Shown: piece by piece, positions 35,944-49,967 of the stretch
Layout of the letters: each line of letters opens with the position of its first letter
How positions within the stretch are numbered: position 1 is the first letter of the stretch
NCBI GenBank assembly: GCA_003118195.1
Contig: BEXV01000074.1
Location: forward strand, 12,312 to 76,311
Source of the DNA: Hemicentrotus pulcherrimus
Taxonomy: Eukaryota > Echinodermata > Echinoidea > Camarodonta > Strongylocentrotidae
Length of the DNA stretch: 64,000 nt
Reading direction: 5' to 3'
The notes under the pieces: model-generated
Database searches by the model: none
Seen by the model: only the letters and a program-made list of their open reading frames with translations
Told to the model about the DNA's origin: nothing
Made by a program: the position numbers and the translations under genes

Positions 35944-38920
35944 ACCACCTATATTTGAGGAAGTCAGGATGATGCATTGTTTTCTTAATAACAATGCTCA
36001 TAATGTAATATCAAACTTCCAATTATTTCATCACCACATGTGCTTTGTGCTGGTATGCTACATGTTTATCCAAATAGCACTGCCAATTACCTACCTGCTC
36101 TCCATGCTTCAATAAATTAAGGAAAACCTTGCCTATATCATAATACAACCTTATGGATACCATGTGTAGCTAATACTGTCAGTCAAGCTGATTACTTTGT
36201 TTGATTAGGAAGATTAAATGGTGAGCAGCCTTTTGGTCAGTCAATGGCAGTCTATTGCAGAATTGAGGGTGGGGATGGGGGGTAGGAAACCTCTGGTCTC
36301 TGACTCACAATCATGTCAGCTCATCTTAATGATGTGTTTGTTGATACCCTCTAAATGCTGATTAGCCTGATATGCCTGTGCTGATGAGTGATCTATTATC
36401 AGATGAAAGACCTATTATAGATGGGTTATCAGTATCAATAGGTAGGTTGCAGCATTGGGAATGGATATTTGTAATTATCTTATGATCATTATCAGGATGA
36501 TTGCACATCATTAATAATGAATCAATTGGCTTCATCCATTCTTCAGGATACTGTATAAAACGGTAACAGCTAGCCAATAATAGCTGGTTTTATAGTTCAC
36601 TTTATTTGTAGCTAATGCTGACTTCTATGTAAAATAAAGTTCAAGTAGTCTTAACTGTAGTTGAGACCTAATGTTGCAGACATTAAAGGATCTTTCTAGC
36701 TTATTTCTGTCAAAAATGTATTGATTAGATTGAAACTAATCTGCTTCAATTGTCTTATGCGCAGGATGATTTACAAAGATGATATCACTACTTAGTATGC
36801 AGAATACCGAAAAACATTACTTAAAAAAGTAATCAGCTCCTCCTTACGACCGTAATAATAAAGGCATCATTTGTTAATATACTTTGCAGATAGTGAGTAA
36901 TAAGTAATTCACAAATATAACCCACAAATATAACACTACTTTATACATAAGTGTTTTAGTACAATTTGCATCACATATTTGTCATTGCAAATCCACCACA
37001 GTATTTCACGAACAATTAACATTGTCACTGATATTTGCCTTACGGAAGGTGCGCATGTATCTCAATGCCATTAACCAACAAAATACTACAAGGTCTTTCT
37101 ACGTCATTACATGGCCATTAAATCATAAAGCATCTCAGGAGGTGGGGTAGATGAAATAATGTATGGAAGCATGCTTGGAATGCCATGTATTTCAACCAGG
37201 CTACCAACATCCCTGTGGTTTCTTTATTGTGTGAAGTATATTACATCATAACAGGTGTATAGCCCTGTTAACACATTCCATTTAAAACTGTTAGAAATTC
37301 AGCCACTGAAATAAAATAAAATATATCTTGTTACGTATAAATGAGTTACAAATATTAAACAAAATATGACACATTTCGGTGTTTTATTTCATGTCATTAA
37401 AGACCCTGATTCAGGATCATTTACCTATATTATTTAAAAGAAAATGTTAACATTTTGTAAAATGTATAATGCTTTTTTAATTTAGCATGTAGTGGAAAAT
37501 AAATAAAAGCAAGTAATCTAGAGCCCCTATGCATAACCAATGATCTGTGTGTTATAATAAACATATTCTTGGCACACATACACATATTCTAATTTGTTTT
37601 GAGGTGGCAAATCTTTTAAGATCGACGGTTTTATCGTGGCAAGTGTGAACAAAGCTTAAGTTGCTGTGTCTGGCCTGGTAATTGCAGGTCGATAGTGTGC
37701 TACTGGTGGTCAATACAATGGAGACAACAAGCTGGTAGAGGTTGCTCAGGAAGGATTGAGCCGCTCTTGTACCTGAAATGAAAGATAATTAATTTGAGAA
37801 GGCGCTATCTTTGACCAGGCCATTCAGCGTGAATATTGAAGAAAAACAGCCATTTTTATATCTAAAAAACAGGAAAAGCTTTTGTTCCATTGGAGAAGTG
37901 AGTCTTACTGCTTCAAGATAAGCGGAGAGTAAAATGAATAGAAGTCATTATTGATTAGGATCATCATTGATCTAGGTATGATTCATGTTGCTATGGCAAC
38001 TCCAAACTTCCTCCCTTTTATATCTAGATTCAAAAGGTTTCATAGACCAAAGGGCATCTTATTGATGGCGATCAGATTTAGCCTACAGTATGGTTTTAAT
38101 TCTCTTTGAATTTATTTCACTGCTATTTCCAGGAATTGGTCAGATAAGTTACAACTACAGTGAAAATCATTAAGTGAAAGAAGTAAGCTGCAGTCATATT
38201 AAAGAAAAACAAATGGTTCTAGCTTAAGGGCTGCATAAATCAAATAATCTTGATTACTGATTTTTTTTTAACACAAAGCATATGAAACCAGACTGCTGAA
38301 AAACAAAAAGGTTAGATCAAGGACCCTACTACTGTAAGTCCTATCTGTAGGACTAGATAATTGATGTTGCTAGCTCAGTCTTTCATGAAGTGGTAATGAA
38401 TGCCTTTTTTGCAGTAAAAAATGCTGTGGGAATGAAAAAAATTGAATGTAGTTTTGAAATTTAATCATTTACACTTATGAAACAAACTGAGTTCACAAAA
38501 ATGAAACACTAGGGGAAAATGGCAATATCCTCCTCATTTATACTAGACAAAACCATTATATTTTGCAGCTTCATACAAACAATTAATTACACAAGAAATC
38601 TAAAATTTGTTAGTAATATAGCATGGAATGAGAATATACTAGGGTAATTTTTTACATGAGCACATACAATCTCTCATAACCAGAGTTCATTTAATCAAAT
38701 AAAGATCAAGATTGAATTCGGAAATGAATAAGAATATGTATAATAGTAAAAAATTCTACATTTATTCTGAATATATATTAATATTTATACAAAATGAAGA
38801 TTTTGAACAGTTCTCCTGATTGTGTATTCAAATATTATAAATGGGGAGCCAAATTGCAGCCTGAAACAACACCTTATTTGTTTGTTAGGTACTTCTGTAT
38901 GTCTAAGGAAATACAGATAA
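35944..38920 (+). other. RGS7: RGS intron 4, no feature seen
   Basis: AT-rich intron; no exon, RNA gene or clear repeat recognised. Confidence 0.5.
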
Positions 38921-38921
38921 T

Positions 38922-38989
38922 ACACACCCACATCCATATACCCACACATACATATACACACCCACATCCATATACCCACACATACATGT
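38922..38989. repeat. 34-bp minisatellite, two units
   Basis: ACACACCCACATCCATATAC followed by CCACACATACAT is repeated with a 34-base period (from 38922 and 38956). Confidence 0.9.
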
Positions 38990-41570
38990 ACATCCAAAAT
39001 GACATTGTAGTATCAACCTAATATGAAGCTACTTTAATTGAGGTGAAACAACATCAATTTTGTTAATTTTTGTATAGGCATTAACCTCTTTACAAGTTAC
39101 TCTAACCTACCAACAATGGGTCTAGACTCTAAAGTCACATTTAAAAAAAAGGAAAACTCGGATCTCAGACTATCTTACTTTACATTTTAGTCACATACAG
39201 GTCTAAGTGTTGTGAAACACTACTAAAACCCAGCATAACAAGATGAGAGGGTAGATCATTCAATACCGTTCTCATAACATTGACATGTTTATCACAATTT
39301 GTGAATTTAATTGCACATGTAGGATACAGTTTTCAGGTGTAATGCCTCGTGGAACAGAGCAATTAAGTCTACTGTTTATTTCAGCTTCCACCTGCTCTCT
39401 GAATATAACAGTCAAAATATTGCTATCAAGCCATTCCATAAATTACCAATTAATATGGAAAACTTGTTAAATTCAGAGCTAGATCCAAGATTCCTTGCTT
39501 TCTTATTCTGTCTTACCAACATGCCTTAGCTATCACATAATACATTTTTAAGTGCACATTTAGTCCAGATATCTCTGGCAAGCAAATTCTTCCTCCAGAA
39601 GATTGGTTTATGTTCAGTTTAAGTCCAAAATACAATGTTAAGCAAGTTGTGCCAGATTTGCTTTAGTTTGAGGCATGTTCCCCAAATCATGCCTATCGGT
39701 ACCCTCCAGGACCCAGCCATTATATACTTTTTTATATGTAAACTGATTGACTTATTTATATTCAGTTATTATAGGTGTGCTTTATATTTATTTGTTTCCA
39801 AACATTTATAATATGAAGTTACATTAACTGCCATTAATTGCAATTTCTCAACACATTACAAATAGAGCATTCCATATACTTTCATATTTGAGTATACATA
39901 TTTTTCACATAATTTTCTGTGTACCAAGAAAACAAAAATATGCAATCCGATAAATTGCGAGAAAATGCTTGAAATCACTTTACAATTTGACCAGCAAAAT
40001 GATGTTAATATTTTAAAGGAATGTGACAAAGATGTTCATTAGATATAATCTTATATGTTTTGCTCATTAAATGCGATCTATATTTGCCACTCTTGACCAA
40101 GGTGAGGTATATGAAACCCTGGAAAGAATTTAATTAATTCCTTGGCTAATATAAGGATAATAAATTGTTTTCACCACTTTTTACCCTAAGCTATAAGAAT
40201 CTAAGTAGAAGCCAACTATCATCAACATCATCATCATTATCATCATATTCTATTGATAATTAATGAATGTTTGCTCCTAAATCTCCTTTGAAAGTTCTAT
40301 GCTATAACCTTAAATGATATTCATTGTAATGCATTCTGCATTCCCTTTTTGAATTCAATAAAGAATGTCTGTTCACTTGGTTCCAAGTGCTAAGCATGAA
40401 AATTAATCACTGCATGGCTTCATAGTAAACCAGCAAAGTAATCAGAATATTAGTTAGAATTCATTCAAGAAAATAAAATATACATTGTATTGCTTTACTC
40501 TAAAGAATTCATTTGATAGCATTATATTAATTGAAAAAAAATTGTATTCAAATAGGACCTTCATTACATTATACTCCAAAGATATCTTTGTATAAAGGAG
40601 AGTATTTCATATTGACCATTGATTAGAGTGTGAATCTCTCCCTTATATCTTGGGATAATGATACCAAGAATCTCTGTGTCCGACTTGAAGCTGAGCTTAG
40701 CATCAGTCAAAACCTGAGACATCTGCTTAACATGGCTGAATCCATGCATGCATGCAGCCAGCAATCCAGCTAGCCAAGAAACCTGCAGGCAATTTTAGGA
40801 TGACGAGTAATGCATGCATGCTGATTAGGCTATACAGAGTTAAGATGAGGCTAGCACACAGTTCCTACTTAACAAGCATCTATCTCACCCACTCCTTCAT
40901 CTCCTCCTATGATATACACCTTCCCGTACTAGGCGATCAGATACTGAGCCCCTCACCCTATGAAAGCTATTAGTAACCCTGTGTACATGTGGGTCTCTAC
41001 GTGACCAAGCATCCCAACAAAACCAGCACCCAAACTGACCTACAATGTATATTTCTGTTTACCGGCTGGTGCAAACTGCTCTATAAACTGGCAGACTGTT
41101 AAAAATATGCAGCAGTTTGAATCAAGCGATGATGCCTGGTAACCTGAAGTGAACAGAATAGCGCAGAGATGAAGCAACAAGTGTGGGGGCGGGCAATAGC
41201 TCATCATTTTCCACCCCCTGTTTACAAGTATGGATAAGTCATAATAATCAAACCAAATTCATAGGCAAACTGGTTGTTACAATGCATTTGAGCTTCTGCT
41301 AAAGCATCGTTTGTCAAGTTTTATTTTCTTTTTTTGTGGTGACAATATGATATTTGTTTGATTAATAAAAGTAATAACATTAACGGAGATTGAAAAAATA
41401 TTAAGAAATATAAGGTTTTGAGGGGGAGAAACGTTTACTTCACTCATGTTTGTGGTGCTGATTTTGCTACCCACATCAATTTATTTTGCTGTCCAAGCAC
41501 AATATTTGTAGCATAAAAAACAGTGAACAATGAAGTCACATTATTCATTTAGGTTCAGAGAGTCAGAACT
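38990..41570 (+). other. RGS7: RGS intron 4, no feature seen
   Basis: Only a short CAT/ATC tract (about 40219-40250) stands out. Confidence 0.5.
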
Positions 41571-41571
41571 A

Positions 41572-42255
41572 AAAAGAGAAAGGAGGACAGAGAATTAGAG
41601 CAAGAGGATGAGGAAGTTTATAAACGAGACAAGGAATGAAGGCAAAATGAGGGAGGAGTGCATGTGGGTGGGTGCATCTGTGTGTTGTAGAGGTAGAGAC
41701 TGGGAGTTGAGAAAGAGTATTTGGGTTAATGAAAGTTACACAAGTAGTGAGAGAGAGACAGAGAGGCTGAGAGTATATGTGAAAGAGGCAAAGGAAGGAA
41801 GCAAAGAGAGGTCAACAGAGAGGGAGCAATAGAGCAATAAAGAGCTTGAGTCAAGTCAGTATGAGGCAAACAGGTACTATAACAAACAATAGGTGAGGAG
41901 AAAATCAGAAGATGTTATGGTGTCAATGACGTTGAAGAAAACAAAACATGTTTTTAAAATTGTGAAGATGAACAAAACAACTGCTGAAAAACATCCTTCA
42001 AAACTGCTGTGCTCTAAAAAGCTGAGAAATTGATTATTTGTCATTATGACGCTGTATTTTACACCATGTATTTGTCTCATTATCTCTTTTTGTAGCAGCA
42101 ATGGAGGAGAAAGTGACATATAATTAGAAAGAGTAATAGATGAGTGTGTGAAGGAGGTAGAGAAAAAGAGAGGGGGAGAGGTGTATGCGTGTGGATGCAT
42201 GTGTTAGTATAATTGTGTGAATTGAGGAGACAGAGAAAAGGAGAAAGAGAGGAAT
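41572..42255. repeat. GA-rich blocks
   Basis: Two purine-rich stretches (41572-41835 and 42130-42255), with GAGAG, GGAGG and AAAGAG variants, are separated by ordinary AT-rich sequence. They are complementary in composition to the CT-rich tract at 33830-34279 of the same transcript. Confidence 0.8.
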
Positions 42256-44320
42256 ACATTTTTAAAGAATCTCTTCTAATAATAGGTTAGAAATCATTGC
42301 ACAATTAAGAGAGATGTTGCAAGGAAGCTAGGCATTGCAGTGTGAATAAAAGTAGAACAGAGGTATTACATTTAGATGCGCTGGACAATCAAGGAAAAAA
42401 ATCAACAAGATCGCAACTATTTTAGACAGGTCAAACTTAGGTGATTCCTTTAACCTTGTATGTCACCTTCTCAAAATTGAATGTGCAAACATTACTATGG
42501 CACAATACATTACATAATCCAAGCATGACCCTTCACTTAATTTCTTGAAAGTCTTTCTGAGCATATTTATTATTGAATGCTCAAAACAGAATAAATCCAA
42601 ACAAATCTGATGTTATAATAATGTGCAGGGGAATAATGAAGGTATGATATTACTTGTAATTAAACATGACAGGTAAAGGTAGATTTATGACAAGATCAAT
42701 GAATTGCTGTTATAACTTGTAAACATATTTTTTTTATCAAATTGCTGTGATCTTGCTGGAATGTTGGTATAAGCATTTTATATTTAAATGACATGGAATC
42801 ATTATTTAAAACTCCCTTTTTAATGATCTTTTAGCTGTCTTATAGAGAATTTTGAACAAATTTTGGCTGCTTTGCTCACTTCATGACATATCTCATAATG
42901 TTGTTAATAATATGACAATCAACAATGTATTCACTGAATTCATGAATGTGGCACAATTACAAATGTACTAATTTAGAAAGGTTCTTAGTAATAGTTTATG
43001 AAACAATCACTCCTTATCAAAGAAATTCGCAAGCCCATTACCTGGTATGGGTTTCAAAGGCCTATATAGTATCCAAAACAAGTCAGTACTACTCATGTAA
43101 CACATTAATAACTACAGCCTGTGTGTGTACAACATGCAGTTCTGAGCATGTAGTCAATCAGGGGCTGCCTAAACCATTGGCTCAGGTTCCAGGATGAGCC
43201 AATGGCTTGCTTCTAAACTTATAACCATTGTTAAAAATACCCCAGTTACATATTTCCTAGCGATTTCAAATTTGCCTAATCACATCAAGCATTATTAAGA
43301 TCTATGCGAAAATCAACCAATTGAAAAAGTTTATACAATCGGGTTGCATTGTTAATTTTTTTCGAAAGAAAATGTAGAAGAGTAGAAAATGGATTATCAA
43401 CGTTTGCTAAAAGTGTAATCACTTTGGTTCCCATTCTCACTGGTATGTGAAGGCTTGAATAGATACAGATCATTAATTTTCAAATAACCGGTGGCAATGT
43501 TATTCTAGTCTTGGCTTGTGATTACAACATTGAAAGGAGAACCAAAAACCTGTGCTGGTGTCAATGGCCCCCTATGGGCAAAGTAAACTGGCAAATTAAT
43601 TTTCTGCCACCTTCCCCCCTCCCCCGAAAGGTACCACAGTGCTGTATCTTAATTAATTTCAAGCCGAGCACATCATCTTAGGCTAGATTAATAAATCCTT
43701 AGCCTATTTAGCATCTATACTCAGTTTGATCCTCATGTATGTCAGTCTGTAGGTTAATTCTAACCAGGGTATATCCACGTTCACCTTTAAAAAAGACACC
43801 CACCTAATACTTCTCTCAATGCAAGCTGGTGTATCCAGGATTTGAATAAGTAAGGTTTTACCAGCATGGTGGGCGTCAAGACCAAAGTAACAAGGTTTTT
43901 TGATATACTGAAATGCTGTGCATGTATGGATTGTATTCGAAAAGACAATATTTCATTAAAAAATATTAAATCAGGATAACAAGAATCAGATATACATTAT
44001 AGATACAAAATCTGTTTTACATCATGGTCCTGAACAGATTAAAAATGTGATACACGGAAATAAAAATAATGAATAACACCAAAGATCACAAGCATAGGTA
44101 AAAACAGTATAATACTAACACTTAAGAATAATACGCATAAGAAGTAGTAAAACGCACCAACAAAAAAAAAACCCAAAAGGACAATGTAATAATTGAAATT
44201 AACAGCGAAAAAACATCAAATCACTTTAATGAAAGGCATTAAAATATCACCCCAAAAATTAGAAGAGGAGAAAAAATATAAGAAAATTGGTAGAAGTAGA
44301 GAAGGTAAGAGAGAAACAAA
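42256..44320 (+). other. RGS7: RGS intron 4, no feature seen
   Basis: AT-rich. An 11-bp perfect stem (CCATTGGCTCA and TGAGCCAATGG, 43174-43205) is the only structure noted. Confidence 0.45.
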
Positions 44321-44323
44321 TAA

Positions 44324-44487
44324 ATAGTAGTTGTAGTAGTAGTAGGAGAAGGAGCAGCAGTAGTAGTAGAAGAAGAAGCTGTAGTAGTAGTAGAAGTAGT
44401 AGTAATAGTAGTAGTAGTAGTAGAAGTGGTGGTAGAAGTAACAGTAGTAGCAGTAGTAGCAACTGTAGTCACAGTAGAAGTAGCAGT
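44324..44487. repeat. (AGT)n trinucleotide array
   Basis: AGT/AGA/AGC repeats about 1 kb upstream of RGS exon 5. The Ser-, Tyr- or Leu-rich frames here are repeat translations. Confidence 0.95.
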
Positions 44488-45454
44488 AAAGAGTGTTAAT
44501 CAATAGCAGTTCCAAAATTGAAAAGAATAATTTACTTCATAATATTATCATCAAATTAAAGTCTTTTAAACAGAAATAGAGTGTCAACCTTTAAACCACA
44601 AGCAGTAAATTCCAGCAAAAACAAATGGAGCATTCTATGATGTTCAAGAATGATTGAAAAAATAATTACTGTGAACATATATATCAGTTGTTCTACATTT
44701 CAAAATCAAAGAAGCAAATACTGCTGTTATTCTATCACCATTTCCAGAAGATCACTTTAATATCGTATCCTGCATTTCTAAATATAATTGAAGTATTCTG
44801 ACAATTCATTTCACATTTTTCATTAAAAATGCCTAGAGAAATTGTTGGTGTCATCATGTGTATAATGCTATATTAAGTTTATATTTACAAAAATAGAATA
44901 TTTGTTTCAAGCAGGACAATAGTGGAGAGTTGGTAATTATTTTTAATGTTGATATAAACAGATAACTGATTAAGAAGTGATGGGGAAAATTTGTTCTTTT
45001 TACACAATGATACTTACAGACATTTTTATCTTTGGGTTTTTAAATTCATGATGTCATGAAATATTAGAGTATTTTTTATTGTTTGCATTCATTATTCAAT
45101 AAATTCATTATTTTGTAAATGAAGTTGTATCCTTTGGCTTAAATGGTGTCGGTCACTAATGTTCACTCATATAGAGTTCTTTCTTTTGTATCCCTAAAGT
45201 TGTCTTTAAATAAAGACATGTAATCTTGTTGGCCTTTAATACTTTGGCCTCAATGCTAAAAATTATTTTGACATAAAAATGGAATAGGTTTATGTCTCTG
45301 TGGGTATTAAATAAAAAATTTAGTTGTTGATGTACATTTTCAGACTAAAATAATAATTTTGTTCATTACTCAAGCTGTGTTGATGTAAGGTCATTTCAAG
45401 AACATTGTTTAATAGCTATTTTTCATCTTCTGATATTTTGTTATTATATTACAG
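44488..45454 (+). other. RGS7: RGS intron 4 end, no feature seen
   Basis: AT-rich up to the acceptor of exon 5. Confidence 0.5.
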
Positions 45455-45519
45455 CGGTATACTTGTGCAAACGAACTATGCAAAACAAATCAAGGCTAGA
45501 ACTGGCAGATTATGAAGCA
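45455..45519 (+). CDS. RGS7: RGS7-like exon 5 (DHEX)
   Basis: After TATATTACAG the exon reads Ala (joined), then [20 protein letters not shown] and A, with the donor GTAAGT. It is nearly identical to human RGS6/7 [22 protein letters not shown] in the DHEX helical domain. 65 nt, ending in phase 0. Confidence 0.97.
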
Positions 45520-46122
45520 GTAAGTATACATGTAGTTCATTATCAAGTTTTCTTTTAAACCTATTAGCTCTTTAAATGATACGAATGAGCATGCAGTGAT
45601 AATATCACAAGGCTTTGAATGAAAGGTTACTTAATGCAACTGTACATCCATATATTACCAAATGAAAAGCTGTCCAAAAATACTGTTAATTATGTGTATA
45701 TGCTACTGAAGATTACAAACATTTTATGTGACATTAAGTTGCCGAGATAAAATAAACATATAATAGGATTTTAAATCTGTCAAAAAGTATGAAACTAGCA
45801 TAGTCATATTTACATGAACTATTTAGATTTGTTAAATAATTGCTAAAAATTTTAGTGAAATTGATCCTTTGCATTAAGATATAAAATGATTCGATAATGA
45901 TGACTTTTACTTGAAATATGTTGTTTCCATGATTATCATTGGTCATTTAAATTTTGATATTCATAGTGTTCCACATTTTGATGAATAAAAATGTAAATGA
46001 AAATGCAAATTACTTACTCTTTTCCTTGATTTATATCTTAGATTTTAGGCGTTGTTGATGTGAAATCCTGTCATATATTGGAATTAAATTTTAAATCGCT
46101 ATGCTTTTCTCTCTTCCTCAAG

Positions 46123-46199
46123 GAAAATCTGGCCAAATTGCAGCGGATGTTTTCTCGAAAATGGGAGTTCATCTTCATGCAAGCAGAGGCACAAGCAAA
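46123..46199 (+). CDS. RGS7: RGS7-like exon 6 (DHEX)
   Basis: After CTTCCTCAAG the exon reads [20 protein letters not shown] then AEAQA plus AA, with the donor GTAAGT. It matches the R7 segment ending in [14 protein letters not shown]. 77 nt; Lys is completed by the next exon. Confidence 0.97.
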
Positions 46200-47180
46200 G
46201 TAAGTGTTACTTGTTACAAATATAGATTTCAAGCTTATTTTTAATACTTCATTTCATTAACAATAGTATTTTGGATACAATATTCGCAATGAGTAATATA
46301 TTTAGCATGAATTTATTTCCTGTACATTGTTTTTATAACAAGTCATGTAGACTTATTATGTACTTTTCTTTTTTTTGCACAAAAGTGATATTGAAAAAAA
46401 CATTCTTTGGTGTATCCAAACCCTTCAGTTTCTTGTATCCTTCTGATGTATTCTCTAAACTTGTTCTTCAAACAGGTGATAGATAACTATCAAATTAGAC
46501 TAACCAATTTTCTAGGAGTTTTTCCACTTGAGCACTGACAACACTACATTAATAGATTGAACAGTTATTTTGAATGACAGAACTGTTTATTTGCGAATCC
46601 TGCCATGAATCTACTTTTAGACTTGCAGACATTAGGGATAGTTACTGTTTGAGGGTAAACAAGCCCCTAAAGATAAACAAGAAAGTACACTCAAGGACAT
46701 TTCTGAGCAATCAACGTTGTCGTCTCCTTTTATTGCATGAAGAGAATTCTTTTTGGGGGTTCATTACCAAGATTCTGTTTGTTCAATTTTCCTGTTTTAG
46801 AGGGGTTGGGTACTATATTTAGGTTAGCTATCAATTCTTCAAGAAGCCTTGAAGAGTGAGGTAAAATCGTAGTTTGGATGAAGCACTGTCTTCATAATGG
46901 CTCCTGAAGCATCTTCAGTTTTTTTTTACAAATACAAACCTGCTTTACAAATAAATTGGAACAAAACAATGGGTTAATATATGAATGAGGATGTTTGGAG
47001 AATGTCGCTAAATAGATGCCATGGTAATGAACTATGAGATCCAACATCAGTAGACCATCTCTTATCTTCATACAAGACAACTACGTCACATGACCCTACG
47101 CCATTGCTGCGGCTTCTCGTCTTCATAATGGAAATGCTAGGCAAGAGCTTGAGGGCATCACACGCATACATGTAGACTAC
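46200..47180 (+). other. RGS7: RGS intron 6, no feature seen
   Basis: AT-rich; no exon or repeat recognised before the CA/CT repeats. Confidence 0.5.
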
Positions 47181-47315
47181 AGCACACACACACACACACA
47201 CACACACGCAATGTATGAGACACTCGCATTTATACACTTACTCATTCCCACTTGCATGCTAATGCTAACACACACTCACACTCTCTCTCTCTCTCTCCCA
47301 CACACACACACACTC
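47181..47315. repeat. (CA)n and (CT)n microsatellites
   Basis: A CA run at 47181-47208, CT at 47280-47297 and CA again at 47299-47312. Confidence 0.95.
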
Positions 47316-47539
47316 TAAGCCGACCAGACCTGGCTGATGATGTAGGCAAACTGTAGTTCAATACACAGACATACATACAGTCTACCGTAGCTTGCTTTGC
47401 CGGCCGCAAGGAGACCCTGAATGTAATTTTAAATGCGTGAGACACATGCTACTGAATGCCATGGCAAACTGTACTCACTAACCAACACAACCTTCCCTCC
47501 TTTTCCATACACCCTTGCGCAATTTAAGATCAAATCTTA

Positions 47540-47733
47540 CATGTCTAATGGTATATGTCTCATCACATATTATGCAAATGTATATAACTACAGATTACAG
47601 AACAAAAAGAAGAGTTATGGCAAAATCAAGTTATATGTTGATTAATGTACTATTACCAGTCTCTTTTTCATGTAAAAGATTATATCATGTTTTGTGTGGT
47701 TTTGAATAAATGAACTTGAACTTGAACTTGAAT
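47540..47733 (+). mobile_element. Probable retroelement 3' tail with (GAACTT)n
   Basis: The segment ends TTGAATAAATGAACTTGAAC and repeats AACTTG three times. This arrangement (TGAATAAATGAA plus a short tandem tail) is typical of the 3' ends of L2/CR1-type LINEs or of SINEs using them. No coding part is recognisable upstream. Confidence 0.4.
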
Positions 47734-49960
47734 GCAGATCTCTTCAAGACATACAAATTTTGCATCTATGCATAGAGAAATAATACTAACTGGAATCTAT
47801 TGTAGCTCATTATTTCTTGACCTTGACTGAATATCACTGATTAGGCAAGGTACTCATCAAATTCATGAAGTCTGAGTAAAGACTTGCCAATCGTCATCAA
47901 CTGTCAGCTTGAAGCTGTTTTTCTCTTGAAAACAATGTAGTAATGATATAAAAACATCCATGTAAAGTCAGACACAGACCTGACTCATTCAAGCTTCCTT
48001 CCTTTATAACAGGCACTTCTTTTTTTTTGTTCAATATGAAAGGAGATTGTGTATATGCAGGAGATAAAAAGGAAAATGAGCTCAAATAAAAGAATAGAAA
48101 CAACTGTTTAGTATGTTAAGCCCAATCATTTGACTCAAATGTCATAAGATTTTCCCATGACTTTCATGACATTTCTTTCGTAATTAATTCTTAAGTAATT
48201 ATTGCTTTCATACTGTGATATAGATGAAGTATACCCCAAAATAGTAAGATATAATGAAGATCCTGAAAATGTAGTCTTTGAGATATATGTGCAAGTTCTC
48301 AAAAATACCGTTTTTATCAGAAAATCTCTTCAGTTTATCACTGCATGCATCCTGTAATATAAATGTATTGGTAAATTGTATTTCACTTTGTGATCTTTCA
48401 CCACGATATATGTCTATTACTTTTTTTTCATATACTGTTAATATCTTCTACAATTGCATTCAGACTACTATAAGTATTAAACCATGCAATCTCTTCATAT
48501 AAAATCCTTGAAACATGTACCCAGGTGCCTGATTTGTCAACTGTACTACCAATCCAAAAGATAGACAAAAACATTTGCCCTCCCAGACCAAGCAGTAGTA
48601 CTATGGTGTGAGTGTCATAAATATGTTACAAAATGACCTCATTAGTATGATAGTTGCATAGAGTGATTTCATATGGTGCATCATACTACATTGTATGACC
48701 AGTAGATAAGATACATAAATATTTCTGTGATATGTGTATCATCGTCTTTCATGTGTAGGCTAAGGCTATCACTATAACTTTAGGTTAATATTTATTTATG
48801 TTAAACCATTTTTATCCCATAAGCAATCAAGTTTTGTTGTGATAAACCATGCATCCAGATTACATTTTACATATTTGTATCTTTAGTTGAACATAAAATT
48901 AAACTGTAAGGGCTATAATGAATCGCACATATATATTCATTATTCTACAAGGTACGGTACCGTATTTACATTACCAGTAACATCACATTTAAGGTACAGG
49001 AATCGTTGGATGCCTTGCAGGGCAACCAATACAAAAAATGTTATAATCATTTTGTCTATTTTCAGGAATCATGTTGATATTAATGAAAGTTTGGTAAAAA
49101 ATGTTTGTGTTTATGTATTCATATTTCATGTCAATAATTTTAGAAACAATACCAATACATCGTTCAATGATTTGATTTCATTTAATTTTATATGGTTTGT
49201 TATCAAAACATTCAAAATATCAGCCATAAGGCTGAAACAAACTGAATTTACAATTTTAAAGGAAAAAAATACATGAAAGTAGAATAATTTGAAATTTGAT
49301 TCAATAAAATACAATAATATATAAATAGAAAAAACATTGAATAATAACATCAACATACAAGGAAATGTAAAGGACAGACAAGAAAAAATAGATATAGAAT
49401 GAAAAAGAAAATGAATAAGAATGATTGATATGGAGAAATGGAAATTAATTAATTTAGAGCAATTGCATACAAACTTGAGGGTTAAAATCATGGAAAATCA
49501 TGTATTCTAATTTAGACATTGGCACTACAGAAAAATGAGTATACAAAAAATGAAGATTTGAAATAATAGATTAATCTCAACAGTGACAAGGAATATTAGT
49601 GGAAGTATAAATTTACTCAAGACAGATAAAGCAACTGTTATAGGTATGACACATCATTTTTATTTTTAATATCATTATTATTAATGATATTATTTCTTTT
49701 ATTATTCATACATTTTGTGTGTTATTATTATCCTTATTATTATTATATTGAATACAAAAATATTACTATAATCATTTCATTTATGTGATTTGTGGGATCT
49801 AAAGAAGATGTGAACATCATTCAAAAAATACTTGTTTATTCTCTAAGACAACACTGCTAAATCATATTATAACTGCAGTGATCAAACCCTAGAGACAATT
49901 TCCTATACTGTTGTGACAAGACAAAATAATGTCATAGAAAGAGCAATATTGCAGTGTGAC
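47734..49960 (+). other. RGS7: RGS intron 6, no feature seen
   Basis: AT-rich, with an ATT-rich patch at 49660-49750. No exon found. Confidence 0.5.
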
Positions 49961-49967
49961 TCTTTGT

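Noticed and set aside
43174..43205. 11-bp perfect stem with 10-base loop
   Set aside because: Too short and isolated to call an RNA or element; expected occasionally in 64 kb.
44216..44515. Tyr-, Thr-, Leu- and Ser-rich frames on both strands
   Set aside because: All are readings of the AGT trinucleotide array.
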